Assembly (NCBI RefSeq): GCF_014138435.1
Contig: NZ_JACJIM010000004.1
Span: forward strand, 62,001 to 126,000
DNA from: Methylobacterium fujisawaense
GTDB lineage: Bacteria > Pseudomonadota > Alphaproteobacteria > Rhizobiales > Beijerinckiaceae
Length of the DNA stretch: 64,000 nt
Direction of reading: 5' to 3'
Below are positions 26,815 through 35,047 of this stretch, in pieces. The position numbers were made by a program, and so were the translations under genes. Positions within the stretch are counted from its first letter, which is position 1, and each line of letters begins with the position of its first letter. The notes below the pieces were generated by a model. It was not told the origin of the DNA. It saw only the letters and a list, made by a program, of their open reading frames with translations, and searched no databases.

Positions 26815-27897
26815 ATGGATCCGGAGGTCGCGCTCCGCAAGATCATCCACATCGACATGGACGCGTTCTACGCCTCCGTGGAGCAGCGCGACGACCCGTC
26901 CCTGCGCGGCAAGCCCCTGGCGGTGGGCGGCTCGCGGGAGCGGGGCGTCGTGGCGGCGGCGAGCTACGAGGCGCGCAAGTTCGGCGTGCGCTCGGCCATG
27001 CCGTCGGCCACGGCCCGGCGGCTCTGCCCGGACCTGCTGTTCGTGAAGCCGCGCTTCGAGGTCTACCGGGCGGTCTCGGAGGAGATCCGCGCGGTCTTCG
27101 CCCGGCACACGCCGCTCATCGAGCCGGTGGCCCTCGACGAGGCCTATCTCGATGTCACCGAGAACCTCCTGGGCCTGCCGACGGCGACGGCCGTGGCGAA
27201 GGCGATCCGGGCCGAGATCCTGGAGCGCACCGGGCTCGTGGCCTCGGCCGGGGTCTCGTACAACAAGTTCCTCGCCAAGGTGGCGTCCGACCACAGGAAG
27301 CCGAACGCCCTGTTCGTCATCACCCCCGCCATGGGGCCGGACTTCGTGGCCGAACTGCCGATCGGCCGGTTCCACGGCGTCGGTCCGGTCACCGAGGCGA
27401 AGATGAAGCGGCTCGGGATCGAGACCGGGGCGGATCTCCGCGCCTGGACGCCGGAGCGCCTGCGCGAGACCTTCGGCTCCGCGGGCGCCTACTACCACGC
27501 GGTCGCCCGGGGGATCGACGAGCGGCCGGTCCGCGCCCACCGGGTGCGCAAGTCGATCGGGGCGGAGACCACCTTCTCGGAGGATACGGCGGCCTTCGAG
27601 GTCCTGGCCGCCCGGCTGGCGCCGCTGTTCGACAAGGTCTGGGCGGGGGCCGAGGCCAAGGGGATGCGCGCCCGGACCGTGACCCTGAAACTGAAGTTCT
27701 CGGATTTCGCCCAGGTTACCCGGGCGAAATCGCTCACCGTTCCCGTGGCCGACCGGGCCAATCTGGAGCGGATCGGCCTCGACCTGCTCGCCGGCCTGTT
27801 CCCCCTGCGGCGCAGCGCGCGGCTGATCGGGGTGTCGCTGTCGGGCTTCGCGCAGGACGCGCCCGAGGCGCCGCTCCAGCTCGGGCTGGCGCTCTGA
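26815..27897 (+). CDS. dinB: DNA polymerase IV (Y-family translesion polymerase)
   Basis: Error-prone polymerase for lesion bypass. The 360-residue protein carries the catalytic carboxylates Asp14 (IIHIDMDAFYASVEQRD, which also has Asp16) and Asp108-Glu109 (VALDEAYLDV), the ASAGVSYNKFLAKVASDH helix, and a little-finger domain from about 240. It ends PLQLGLAL, a QLxL-type beta-clamp-binding motif at the very C-terminus. The ATG at 26815 gives the normal start MDPEVALRKI. Regulation by LexA is implied by the SOS box upstream. The 140-base leader also contains TTCGCTGCGCTCGCGATGAC, resembling dispersed intergenic elements seen in related genomes. Confidence 0.95.
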   Translation: MDPEVALRKIIHIDMDAFYASVEQRDDPSLRGKPLAVGGSRERGVVAAASYEARKFGVRSAMPSATARRLCPDLLFVKPRFEVYRAVSEEIRAVFARHTPLIEPVALDEAYLDVTENLLGLPTATAVAKAIRAEILERTGLVASAGVSYNKFLAKVASDHRKPNALFVITPAMGPDFVAELPIGRFHGVGPVTEAKMKRLGIETGADLRAWTPERLRETFGSAGAYYHAVARGIDERPVRAHRVRKSIGAETTFSEDTAAFEVLAARLAPLFDKVWAGAEAKGMRARTVTLKLKFSDFAQVTRAKSLTVPVADRANLERIGLDLLAGLFPLRRSARLIGVSLSGFAQDAPEAPLQLGLAL

Positions 27898-28058
27898 CGG
27901 GGCGCCCCGTCGCGGGGCCCCGTCGCGCGGCCCGCGCTGATGCGACGCGGGATCGTCGTGCGGTCGCGCACGCCGGGCCCGCGCGGCCGCCCCCACATGG
28001 GATCCATCCGGCGCGGACCGGCATTTCCCGGGACCGCGCGCACCGAAGGGTCCGTCCC

Positions 28059-28286
28059 ATGTCGAAGCCCGCCGTCCTGGCTCTGTCCGCCGCGCTCCTG
28101 CTGACCGTCCCGGTGGGCGCCGCCCGCGCCGACGGCGCCGCCGCCTTCGGGGCCGCCAACGCGGCGCAGCTCCTGGGCTACACCGCGAGCCCCGCCCAGC
28201 TCTACGTCCCGGCGAGTGGCCCATCCGCCGGGTTCGCGACCGGCCCGGCGCCCCAGCGGCCGAAGCCGCCGGCCCGCGCCCGCTGA
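28059..28286 (+). CDS. Small secreted protein of unknown function
   Basis: A 75-residue protein with a signal peptide (SKPAVLALSAALLLTVPVGA, cleavage near residue 24 after ARA). The mature part is Ala/Gly/Pro-rich and ends in a basic Pro-rich tail (QRPKPPARAR). I do not recognise a family. It is followed by a strong hairpin and is convergent with the small acidic-protein gene. A small protein with a clean signal peptide and expected codon use is probably real. Confidence 0.6.
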   Translation: MSKPAVLALSAALLLTVPVGAARADGAAAFGAANAAQLLGYTASPAQLYVPASGPSAGFATGPAPQRPKPPARAR

Positions 28287-28293
28287 CCGGGAT

Positions 28294-28318
28294 CGCCCGG
28301 GCCGGGCCGGCCCGGGCG
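28294..28318. terminator. Convergent-gene hairpin
   Basis: Perfect 11-base arms CGCCCGGGCCG (28294-28304) and CGGCCCGGGCG (28308-28318) with a 3-base loop, between two convergent small genes. No T-run, so efficiency is uncertain. Confidence 0.55.
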
Positions 28319-28337
28319 TGCCGTCACCCCGGCTCGG

Positions 28338-28538
28338 TCAGGCGTTCTTGCGCGGCCGGTGGTCCGGGTCGACGCCGCCGTCGCGCTTCGTCTCGTTGTC
28401 GACGTCGCCCTCGAAGGTCGAATCCGCCTGCAGATCCGCCGGGTCGGCGCCGCTCATCCCCTTCGAGGTGCCGATCCCGGGATTGCCCTTGAGGTCGGCG
28501 TCCGTGGGCGTGTCGGTCTTCGGGTGCTTGCCTGACAT
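28338..28538 (-). CDS. Small hydrophilic, probably disordered protein
   Basis: A 66-residue protein, strongly polar and rich in Asp, Gly, Lys, Thr and Pro, with no hydrophobic core (for example MSGKHPKTDTPTDADLKG and FEGDVDNETKRDGG). It resembles small stress-type hydrophilic proteins but no family is recognised. AGGAG lies five bases before the ATG at 28538, a good ribosome site. It is followed on its other side by pncA on the same strand, about 110 bases upstream. Confidence 0.6.
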   Translation of the reverse strand: MSGKHPKTDTPTDADLKGNPGIGTSKGMSGADPADLQADSTFEGDVDNETKRDGGVDPDHRPRKNA

Positions 28539-28650
28539 GCTGGCTCCTGACTGGCATCCTGCCCGGATGCCGATGTCGGGCCAACGCGTCGGGGCGGGGG
28601 CGGTCTCCCGCGCGGCATGCGGCGGTTCGCCTCCCGCGCCCCGGGGGCGC

Positions 28651-29277
28651 TCAGCCGATCTGCGCCGCCGCGATCCGGCGGACGCCCGCCGCCTCCATCC
28701 GCGCCCAGGCCTGCGCCAGCGACCCGTCCACGTCGATCCCGCGCACCGCATCCTCCACCACGAGGACCTCGAAGCCGGCGTCGCGGGCGTCGAGCGCGCT
28801 CCAGGCGACGCAGAAATCGGTGGCGAGGCCGCACACGGCGACGCGGGTGATGCCGCGCTCCCTGAGCGCCCCCGCGAGGCCCGTGCGCGTGGCCCGGTCG
28901 GCTTCGAGGAAGGCCGAGTAGCTGTCGACCCGGGGATCGAGCCCCTTGCGCACCACTAGGCTCGCCCGGTCGGTGGCAAGCCCCGGCGCGAAGGTGGCGC
29001 CTCGGCTGCCCTGGACGCAGTGCCGGGGCCACAGCACCTGCGGCCCGTAGGGCAGCACGATGGTCTCGAACGGCGCCCGACCGGGATGGGTCTCGGCGAA
29101 GGAGACGTGATCCGCCGGGTGCCAGTCCTGCATCAGCACCACATGCCGGAAGCGGTGCTGGAGCGCGTTGATCGGCTCGACCACCGCGTCGCCCCCCGGG
29201 ACGGGGAGCGCCCCGCCCGGCAGGAAATCGACCTGCACGTCGACGACGAGGAGCAGGTCGGCGTTGCCGGGCGTCAC
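28651..29277 (-). CDS. pncA: Nicotinamidase
   Basis: Hydrolyses nicotinamide to nicotinate in NAD salvage. The 208-residue protein has the catalytic triad Asp13 (VVDVQVDF), Lys111 (VVRKGLDP) and Cys156 (LATDFCVAWS), and the metal-binding set Asp51, His53 (MQDWHPADH) and His86 (WPRHCVQG). The family is the isochorismatase-like hydrolases; this arrangement is specific for nicotinamidase/pyrazinamidase. The ATG at 29277 is 11 bases downstream of the qor stop on the same strand, so qor and pncA are probably cotranscribed. Confidence 0.93.
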   Translation of the reverse strand: MTPGNADLLLVVDVQVDFLPGGALPVPGGDAVVEPINALQHRFRHVVLMQDWHPADHVSFAETHPGRAPFETIVLPYGPQVLWPRHCVQGSRGATFAPGLATDRASLVVRKGLDPRVDSYSAFLEADRATRTGLAGALRERGITRVAVCGLATDFCVAWSALDARDAGFEVLVVEDAVRGIDVDGSLAQAWARMEAAGVRRIAAAQIG

Positions 29278-29288
29278 GGTCGCGGGCC

Positions 29289-30266
29289 TCAGGGCAGCAT
29301 CACGATCGAGCCGGTGGTCTCCCGGCCCGCGAGGTCGCGGTGGACCTGCTGCGCCTCGGCCAGCGGGTAGGTGGCGTTCACCGCGATCTTCACCGCGCCG
29401 TCGCGCACCACCTTGAACAGGCGGGCGGCCGCCTCCTCCAGGGTGGCGCGGTCCGACGTGAAGGTCGCCAGCGTCGGGCGGGTCACGTAGAGCGAGCCGC
29501 GCGGGGCCAGCAGGCCGAGGTCGAGCCCGGTGATCGCCCCCGAGGCCGAGCCGAAGCTCGCCAGGAGGCCGAGCGGCGCGAGGCTGTCCAGCGAGCCCAT
29601 CAGGGTCGCCTGCCCGACGCCGTCATAGACCACCGGCACGCCCTTGCCGCCGGTGATCTCGCGCACGCGCTTGGCGACATCCTCCTCGCGGTAGAGGATG
29701 ACGTGGTCGCAGCCGTTCTGCTTGGCGAGTTCCGCCTTCTCGGGGCTGCCGGCGGTGCCGATCACGGTGGCGCCGAGGTGCTTGGCCCACTGGCAGGCGA
29801 TCAGGCCGACGCCGCCGGCGGCCGCCTGCCACAGGATCGTGTCGCCGGGCTTCACCGCGTAGGTCCGGTGCAGCAGGTACTCGACGGTCAGGCCCTTGAG
29901 CATCATGGCGGCGGCGGTCTTCTCGTCGACCCCCTCGGGGATCGGCACGGCCGCGGAGGCCGGGATCACCGGCTCCTCGGCGTAGCAGCCGTCCGCCACC
30001 GAGCCGTAGGCGACCCGGTCGCCGGGCTTGAACTGCGAGACCCCCTCGCCCACCGCCGTGACGGTGCCGGCGCCCTCCTTGCCGGGGGTGTAGGGCATGT
30101 GCGGGGACTTGTAGGCGCCGGTGCGGAAGTAGATGTCGATGAAGTTGACGCCGATGGCGGCCTGCTTGACGCGGATCTGCCCGGGGCCGGGCTCGGCCAG
30201 GGGCACGTCCTCGAAGCGCATCACCTCGGGGCCGCCGTACTCGTAGACCCGGATCGCCTTCGGCAT
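29289..30266 (-). CDS. qor: NADPH:quinone oxidoreductase, zinc-independent MDR family
   Basis: A 325-residue medium-chain dehydrogenase/reductase of the Qor type, reducing quinones with NADPH. The N-terminal substrate domain begins PKAIRVYEYGGPEVMRFED; the NADP-binding loop is the AAAGGVGLIACQWAKHLGA stretch (about 150-168), with the AAGGVG pattern of Qor proteins rather than the GxGxxG of zinc alcohol dehydrogenases. No catalytic or structural zinc cysteines are present. It lies directly before pncA, both possibly serving redox balance. Confidence 0.9.
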   Translation of the reverse strand: MPKAIRVYEYGGPEVMRFEDVPLAEPGPGQIRVKQAAIGVNFIDIYFRTGAYKSPHMPYTPGKEGAGTVTAVGEGVSQFKPGDRVAYGSVADGCYAEEPVIPASAAVPIPEGVDEKTAAAMMLKGLTVEYLLHRTYAVKPGDTILWQAAAGGVGLIACQWAKHLGATVIGTAGSPEKAELAKQNGCDHVILYREEDVAKRVREITGGKGVPVVYDGVGQATLMGSLDSLAPLGLLASFGSASGAITGLDLGLLAPRGSLYVTRPTLATFTSDRATLEEAAARLFKVVRDGAVKIAVNATYPLAEAQQVHRDLAGRETTGSIVMLP

Positions 30267-30478
30267 CGTCCTGCTCCCGCTCGCCGCCCCGTCCGGGGCG
30301 TTGCAGCCCGAGATAACGGAGCGCCCGCCGGAGGCAATTCGTTTTTGGGCCCCCGTACGCCGCCCGTGCGCCGGTTGTAACCCGCCCAGGGGCGCCGCCG
30401 TTCTGGATCCGCCGGTCCCGGGCGCCTATCTAGCCCTCGTCCCTGCTCCTGCCCTTCCTCAACCGAGGTCCGAGATCC

Positions 30479-30775
30479 ATGTCCGGCACCACCCGCACGA
30501 GCGCCGACCTCGATCCGCGCCGCCGCCGCCTCCTCTACCGCGCCTGGCACCGGGGCATCCGCGAGATGGACCTGATCATGGGCCGCTTCGCCGATGCCGA
30601 GATCGGCGACCTGTCGGAGGCGGAGCTCGACCAGTTCGAGGCGCTGATCGAGGTGCCGGACCGCGACCTGTTCAAGTGGCTCACCGGCGAGGTCGAGACG
30701 CCGTCGAACTACGACACGTCGGTCTGGCGGCGGGTGCGGGCGTTCCACCGGCACGACGCGCCGATCCATTCCTGA
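30479..30775 (+). CDS. sdhE: Succinate dehydrogenase assembly factor SdhE
   Basis: A 98-residue protein that promotes covalent FAD attachment to SdhA. The essential RGxxE motif is RGIRE at residues 25-29 (RAWHRGIREMDLIMGRF), and the rest has the expected helical pattern (LSEAELDQFEALIEVPDRDLFKWL). Its position just before mfd is typical of alphaproteobacteria. The ATG at 30479 gives the usual length. A second small gene follows 25 bases downstream on the same strand. Confidence 0.93.
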   Translation: MSGTTRTSADLDPRRRRLLYRAWHRGIREMDLIMGRFADAEIGDLSEAELDQFEALIEVPDRDLFKWLTGEVETPSNYDTSVWRRVRAFHRHDAPIHS

Positions 30776-30800
30776 GAGCGACCGGTCGAGAGTGCCCGCG

Positions 30801-31031
30801 ATGGACGAACCCAAGCCCAACTACGATCACCCGGCCCGGTCGATCGCCACAGAGCTGGTGGTGCGGATCATGCTGGAGATGATGGAGCGCTCCGATCCGG
30901 CGCTCCGCGCCGAGATCCTGCGGCAGGCGACGGTGCGCGCCGGGGCGATGACCGAGCACATGCCCAACGCGGATTTCTTCCGCGGCCGGGTCGAGGCGGC
31001 GCTGGCGGAGATCGTCGGGCCGGACGCCTGA
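30801..31031 (+). CDS. Small hypothetical protein
   Basis: A 76-residue predicted helical, soluble protein (RSIATELVVRIMLEMMERSD and ALRAEILRQATVRAGAMTEH), slightly acidic. I do not recognise a family. It lies between sdhE and mfd on the same strand, 25 bases after the sdhE stop, and may be cotranscribed. I use the ATG at 30801; a GTG nine bases earlier (30792) is also possible. Confidence 0.65.
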   Translation: MDEPKPNYDHPARSIATELVVRIMLEMMERSDPALRAEILRQATVRAGAMTEHMPNADFFRGRVEAALAEIVGPDA

Positions 31032-31040
31032 GGGGCGTGC

Positions 31041-31057
31041 GCCGGGGTATCCCCGGC
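31041..31057. terminator. Short hairpin after the small gene
   Basis: GCCGGGG (31041-31047) pairs with CCCCGGC (31051-31057) across a 3-base loop, 10 bases after the 31031 stop. No T-run; possible terminator before mfd. Confidence 0.4.
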
Positions 31058-31066
31058 CCCGATGCG

Positions 31067-31108
31067 GCGCGGGTCTCCTCTCCCATGCTGGAGAGGGGAC
31101 CCGCGCGC
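31067..31108. repeat. Solitary palindromic element related to the CTCTCCC repeats
   Basis: Long imperfect palindrome with GCGCGGGTC at one end and GACCCGCGCGC at the other, and an inner CTCTCC/GGAGAG stem. It shares GGAGAGGGGACCCGCGC with the doublets at 8751 and 39179. It lies in the 271-base gap before mfd, which otherwise shows nothing. Confidence 0.75.
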
Positions 31109-31302
31109 CATCCTGGGCCCGGCTCACCGACGATCGGCCGCCCATCGGCGCAGGGCCGTTCCCTGCCGCGACGGAGCGTCCATATAGGCTCTGTCCCGCC
31201 GCCCGGCCGCCGCCGCCATGCTTTATCGCGGCGGCCCGATCGGCTAACGCCACCCGACCTCTACCCCTGACGCGCCCGGCGGGATTTCCCGCGAAAGACC
31301 CG

Positions 31303-34300
31303 ATGGCCAAGCCTCAGCCGAAGCCCCCCGCCCCCGCCGCCAAGCCGCAGGTCGCGCGCTTCGCCCTGCCGAAATCCTCGGCGCTCGCCCGGGCGATCGA
31401 CGCCCTGAAGCGCGGCGACAGCCCGGTCCTGGCGAACGCCCCGGAGGGCTTCGACGCGCTGGCGCTCGCCGACCTCGCCCGCGCCCTGGCGCCCACCGTC
31501 GACGCGCCGGCCGTGCTGGTCCACGTGGCGCGGGATTCCGGACGCTCGGCCTCGTTCCAGGCGGCGCTCGGCTTCGTCGCGCCCGAGATGGACGTGATGA
31601 GCCTGCCGGCCTGGGATTGCCAGCCCTACGACCGGGTCTCGCCGACCACGGCCACGGCCGCCGCCCGGATGACGGCGCTCGCCCGCCTCGCCCGCACCCG
31701 CTCCGCCGAGGACCGCCCGCGGATCCTCTGCACCACGGTCAACGCCCTGGTGCAGCGGGTTCCGCCCCGCACCCACATCGCCAAGGAGGCGTTCTCGGCG
31801 GCGATCGGCAACGTCGTGTCCATGGACGACGTGGTCGCCTGGGTCGAGGCCAACGGCTTCCTGCGGACCGGCACCGTGCGCGACACCGGCGAGTATGCGG
31901 TGCGCGGCGGCATCCTCGACCTGTCGCCGCCGGGCTTAGCCGCGCCGATCCGCCTCGACTTCTTCGGCGACACGCTGGAATCGATCCGCGCCTTCGATCC
32001 GGAGACGCAGCGCACCACCGGGCAGCTCCGCTCGCTGGACCTGATGCCGATGAGCGAGGTCCAGCTCACCACCGAGACGATCCGGCGCTTCCGCCAGGGC
32101 TACATCCAGAGCTTCGGCGCGGCGACCCGGGACGACCGGCTCTACGAGACCGTGAGCGAGGGGCGCCGCTACGCCGGCCTCGAGCACTGGATGCCGCTGT
32201 TCTACGACCACCTCGACACGCTGTTCGACTATCTCGGCGGCGTGCCGCTGGTCTTCGACCCGCAGGTCGAGGACGCCGCCGCCGAGCGGATCAGCCTCGT
32301 CCAGGATTATTACCAGGCCCGCGAGGGCGCGATGAAGACGCCGCAGGCCGGCGTCGCTCCCTACAAGCCGCTGCCGCCCCGGGCCCTCTACCTGACGCCG
32401 AACGAGCTGAAGGAGCGGATCGCCACCGCCACGGTGGCGCGGCTGACGCCCTTCGCGCAGCCCGAATCCGCGGAGCGCGCCGTGATCGATTGCGGCGCCA
32501 AGGCCGGGCGGAGCTTCGCCCCCGAGCGGGCCGACGAGAATGCCAGCGTGTTCGACGCCGCGGTGGCGCATATCCGCGACCTCCAGGGATCCGGTCATCA
32601 CGTGATCCTGGGCGCCTGGTCCGACGGATCCCGCGACCGGCTCTGCGGCGTGCTCACCGACCACGGCCTCAAGAAGCCGGTGGCGATCACCCGGCTCACC
32701 GACGTCTACGCGCTCAAGCGCGGCACCGACGCGGCAGTGGCCGTCTGGGGCCTGGAGGCGGGCTTCACCGCGGGCGAGCTGGCCGTCGTCTCCGAGGGCG
32801 ACATCCTGGGTGACCGGCTGGTCCGCCAGAAGCGCAAGGCCAAGCGGCCCCAGGACGTGATCCTGGAGGTGCAGGCGCTCCAGCCCGGCGACCTCGTGGT
32901 CCATGCCGACCACGGCATCGGTCGGTTCGTCGGCCTCAAGACGATCCACGCCGCGGGTGCCCCGCACGATTGCCTGGAGCTGCAATACACCGGCGGCCTG
33001 CTGCTGCTGCCGGTGGAGAATATCGAGCTCCTGACCCGCTACGGCTCGGAGGATTCCGAGGTCGCCCTCGACCGGCTCGGCGGCGGCGCGTGGCAGGCCC
33101 GCAAGGCCAAGATGAAGCGCCGCATCCTCGAGATGGCGGGCGAGTTGATCAAGGTCGCGGCCCAGCGCTTCGTCCGGAAGGCGCCGGCCCTCAAGGCGCC
33201 GGAGGGGCTCTACGGGGAATTCGCCGCCCGCTTCCCGTTCGAGGAGACCGAGGATCAGGCCAACGCGATCGACGCGGTGCTGGACGACCTCAATGCCGGC
33301 CGGCCGATGGACCGGCTGGTCTGCGGCGATGTCGGCTTCGGCAAGACCGAGGTGGCTTTGCGCGCCGCCTTCGCGGCGGCGATCTCCGGCAAGCAGGTGG
33401 CGGTGATCGTCCCCACGACGCTGCTGGCCCGCCAGCACTACCGGACCTTCGCGGAGCGCTTCAAAGGATTGCCGGTCCAGGTGGCGCAGCTCTCCCGCTT
33501 CGCCTCCGCCGGGGAGATGAAGCAGACGCGGGCGGGGCTCATCGCCGGCACGGTCGACATCGTGGTCGGCACCCACGCTCTCTTGGCCAAGAACATCGCC
33601 TTCAAGGATCTCGGCCTGATCATCGTGGACGAGGAGCAGCATTTCGGCGTCGCCCACAAGGAGCGGCTGAAGGCGCTCCAGGCCGACGTCCACGTGCTGA
33701 CGCTGTCGGCGACGCCGATCCCGCGCACGCTCCAGCTCGCCATGACGGGGGTGCGCGAGCTCTCGATCATCGCGACGCCGCCGGTGGACCGGCTGGTGGT
33801 GCGCACCTTCGTGACGCCCTTCGACCCGCTGACCATCCGGGAGGCCCTGCTGCGCGAACGCTACCGCGGCGGCCAGTCCTTCTACGTGGTTCCCAGGATC
33901 GAGGATCTGGCGGAGGTCAAGAAATTCCTCGACGCCGAGATGCCCGAGATCAAGGTCGCGGTGGCCCACGGCCAGATGGCGGCGGGCCAGCTCGAGGACG
34001 TGATGACGGCCTTCTACGAAGGCAAGTTCGACGTGCTGCTCTCGACCACGATCGTGGAATCGGGCCTCGACATCCCCACCGCCAACACGCTGATCGTCCA
34101 CCGGGCCGACATGTTCGGGCTGGCCCAGCTCTACCAGCTGCGCGGCCGGGTCGGGCGCTCGAAGGCCCGGGCCTACGCGCTGTTCACGACCCCGGCGAAC
34201 CGCCAGCTCACCGCCCAGGCGGAGCAGCGCCTCAAGGTGCTCCAGAGCCTCGACACCCTGGGCGCGGGCTTCCAGCTCGCGAGCCACGATCTCGACATCC

Positions 34301-34899
34301 GCGGCGCCGGCAACCTGCTCGGCGACGCGCAGTCCGGCCACATCAAGGAGGTCGGCTACGAACTCTACCAGCAGATGCTGGAGGACGCGGTGACGGCGCT
34401 CAAGGCCGGCATCGAGGACGTGCCCGAGGAGGCGTGGTCGCCGACCATCGCGCTGGGCGCCCCGGTGACCATCCCGGAGACCTATGTGGAGGATCTCGGC
34501 GCGCGGCTCGCGCTCTACCGGCGCCTCGCCACCCTCCAGGACGATGCCGAGATGGAGAGCTTCGGCGCCGAACTCATCGACCGGTTCGGGCCGCTGCCGC
34601 CGGAGGTGGAGCAACTCCTCAAGATCGGCACGATCAAGATCCTCTGCCTCAAGGCGAATGTCGAGAAGGTCGAGGCCGGGCCGAAGGGCGTGGTGGTCCA
34701 TTTCCGCGACCGCTCCTACGCCAACCCGCAGGGGCTCGTCGCCTACGTGGCCGAGCAGGCCTCCTTCGCGAAGGTGCGGCCCGACATGAGCGTCGTGTTC
34801 GTGCGCGAGCTGAATACGGTCCCGGCCCGGCTCAAGACCGCCACCGAGGTGCTGCGCAGCCTCGTGAAGATCGCCGAGCGGGGGAAGAAGGCGGCGTAA
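31303..34899 (+). CDS. mfd: Transcription-repair coupling factor
   Basis: A 1198-residue SF2 translocase that removes stalled RNA polymerase and recruits UvrA. Domain order is normal: a UvrB-homology region (about 30-380), the RNAP-interaction domain (CarD-like, about 510-610, QPGDLVVHADHGIGRFVGLK), the RecG-like helicase motor (about 630-970) with Walker A GDVGFGKT at 675-682 and Walker B DEEQ at 776-779, and a C-terminal TRCF domain. The linker begins with a proline-rich start (AKPQPKPPAPAAKPQ). The ATG at 31303 fits. sdhE lies upstream, as in many alphaproteobacteria; recG is about 14 kb away. Confidence 0.97.
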   Translation: MAKPQPKPPAPAAKPQVARFALPKSSALARAIDALKRGDSPVLANAPEGFDALALADLARALAPTVDAPAVLVHVARDSGRSASFQAALGFVAPEMDVMSLPAWDCQPYDRVSPTTATAAARMTALARLARTRSAEDRPRILCTTVNALVQRVPPRTHIAKEAFSAAIGNVVSMDDVVAWVEANGFLRTGTVRDTGEYAVRGGILDLSPPGLAAPIRLDFFGDTLESIRAFDPETQRTTGQLRSLDLMPMSEVQLTTETIRRFRQGYIQSFGAATRDDRLYETVSEGRRYAGLEHWMPLFYDHLDTLFDYLGGVPLVFDPQVEDAAAERISLVQDYYQAREGAMKTPQAGVAPYKPLPPRALYLTPNELKERIATATVARLTPFAQPESAERAVIDCGAKAGRSFAPERADENASVFDAAVAHIRDLQGSGHHVILGAWSDGSRDRLCGVLTDHGLKKPVAITRLTDVYALKRGTDAAVAVWGLEAGFTAGELAVVSEGDILGDRLVRQKRKAKRPQDVILEVQALQPGDLVVHADHGIGRFVGLKTIHAAGAPHDCLELQYTGGLLLLPVENIELLTRYGSEDSEVALDRLGGGAWQARKAKMKRRILEMAGELIKVAAQRFVRKAPALKAPEGLYGEFAARFPFEETEDQANAIDAVLDDLNAGRPMDRLVCGDVGFGKTEVALRAAFAAAISGKQVAVIVPTTLLARQHYRTFAERFKGLPVQVAQLSRFASAGEMKQTRAGLIAGTVDIVVGTHALLAKNIAFKDLGLIIVDEEQHFGVAHKERLKALQADVHVLTLSATPIPRTLQLAMTGVRELSIIATPPVDRLVVRTFVTPFDPLTIREALLRERYRGGQSFYVVPRIEDLAEVKKFLDAEMPEIKVAVAHGQMAAGQLEDVMTAFYEGKFDVLLSTTIVESGLDIPTANTLIVHRADMFGLAQLYQLRGRVGRSKARAYALFTTPANRQLTAQAEQRLKVLQSLDTLGAGFQLASHDLDIRGAGNLLGDAQSGHIKEVGYELYQQMLEDAVTALKAGIEDVPEEAWSPTIALGAPVTIPETYVEDLGARLALYRRLATLQDDAEMESFGAELIDRFGPLPPEVEQLLKIGTIKILCLKANVEKVEAGPKGVVVHFRDRSYANPQGLVAYVAEQASFAKVRPDMSVVFVRELNTVPARLKTATEVLRSLVKIAERGKKAA

Positions 34900-34917
34900 C
34901 GATCCGCCCGATAGACT

Positions 34918-34969
34918 CCCTCATCCTGAGGTGCCCGCGTCAGCGGGCCTCGGCACCTCAGGATGAGGG
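34918..34969. repeat. Long intergenic palindrome after mfd
   Basis: Perfect 18-base arms: the left arm CCCTCATCCTGAGGTGCC (34918-34935) pairs with its reverse complement at 34952-34969. The centre also contains CCCGC and GCGGG. Sequences of this type (ATCCTGAGGTGC) recur between genes in related genomes; a shorter piece, CTCAGGATGAGG, is at 12436-12447. It may double as an mfd terminator. Confidence 0.8.
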
Positions 34970-35047
34970 GGCAGGTGTGAAAGCCGTGTGTGTTGCAGCG
35001 CCCGCCCATCTCTGCTCTCTCCGTCGCGAATCCCAGGAGACGCGTGG

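Noticed and set aside
31936..34701. A 921-residue open frame antisense to mfd
   Set aside because: It mirrors mfd codon by codon and has low-complexity His/Asp/Gly/Arg content, a normal by-product of GC-rich coding DNA.
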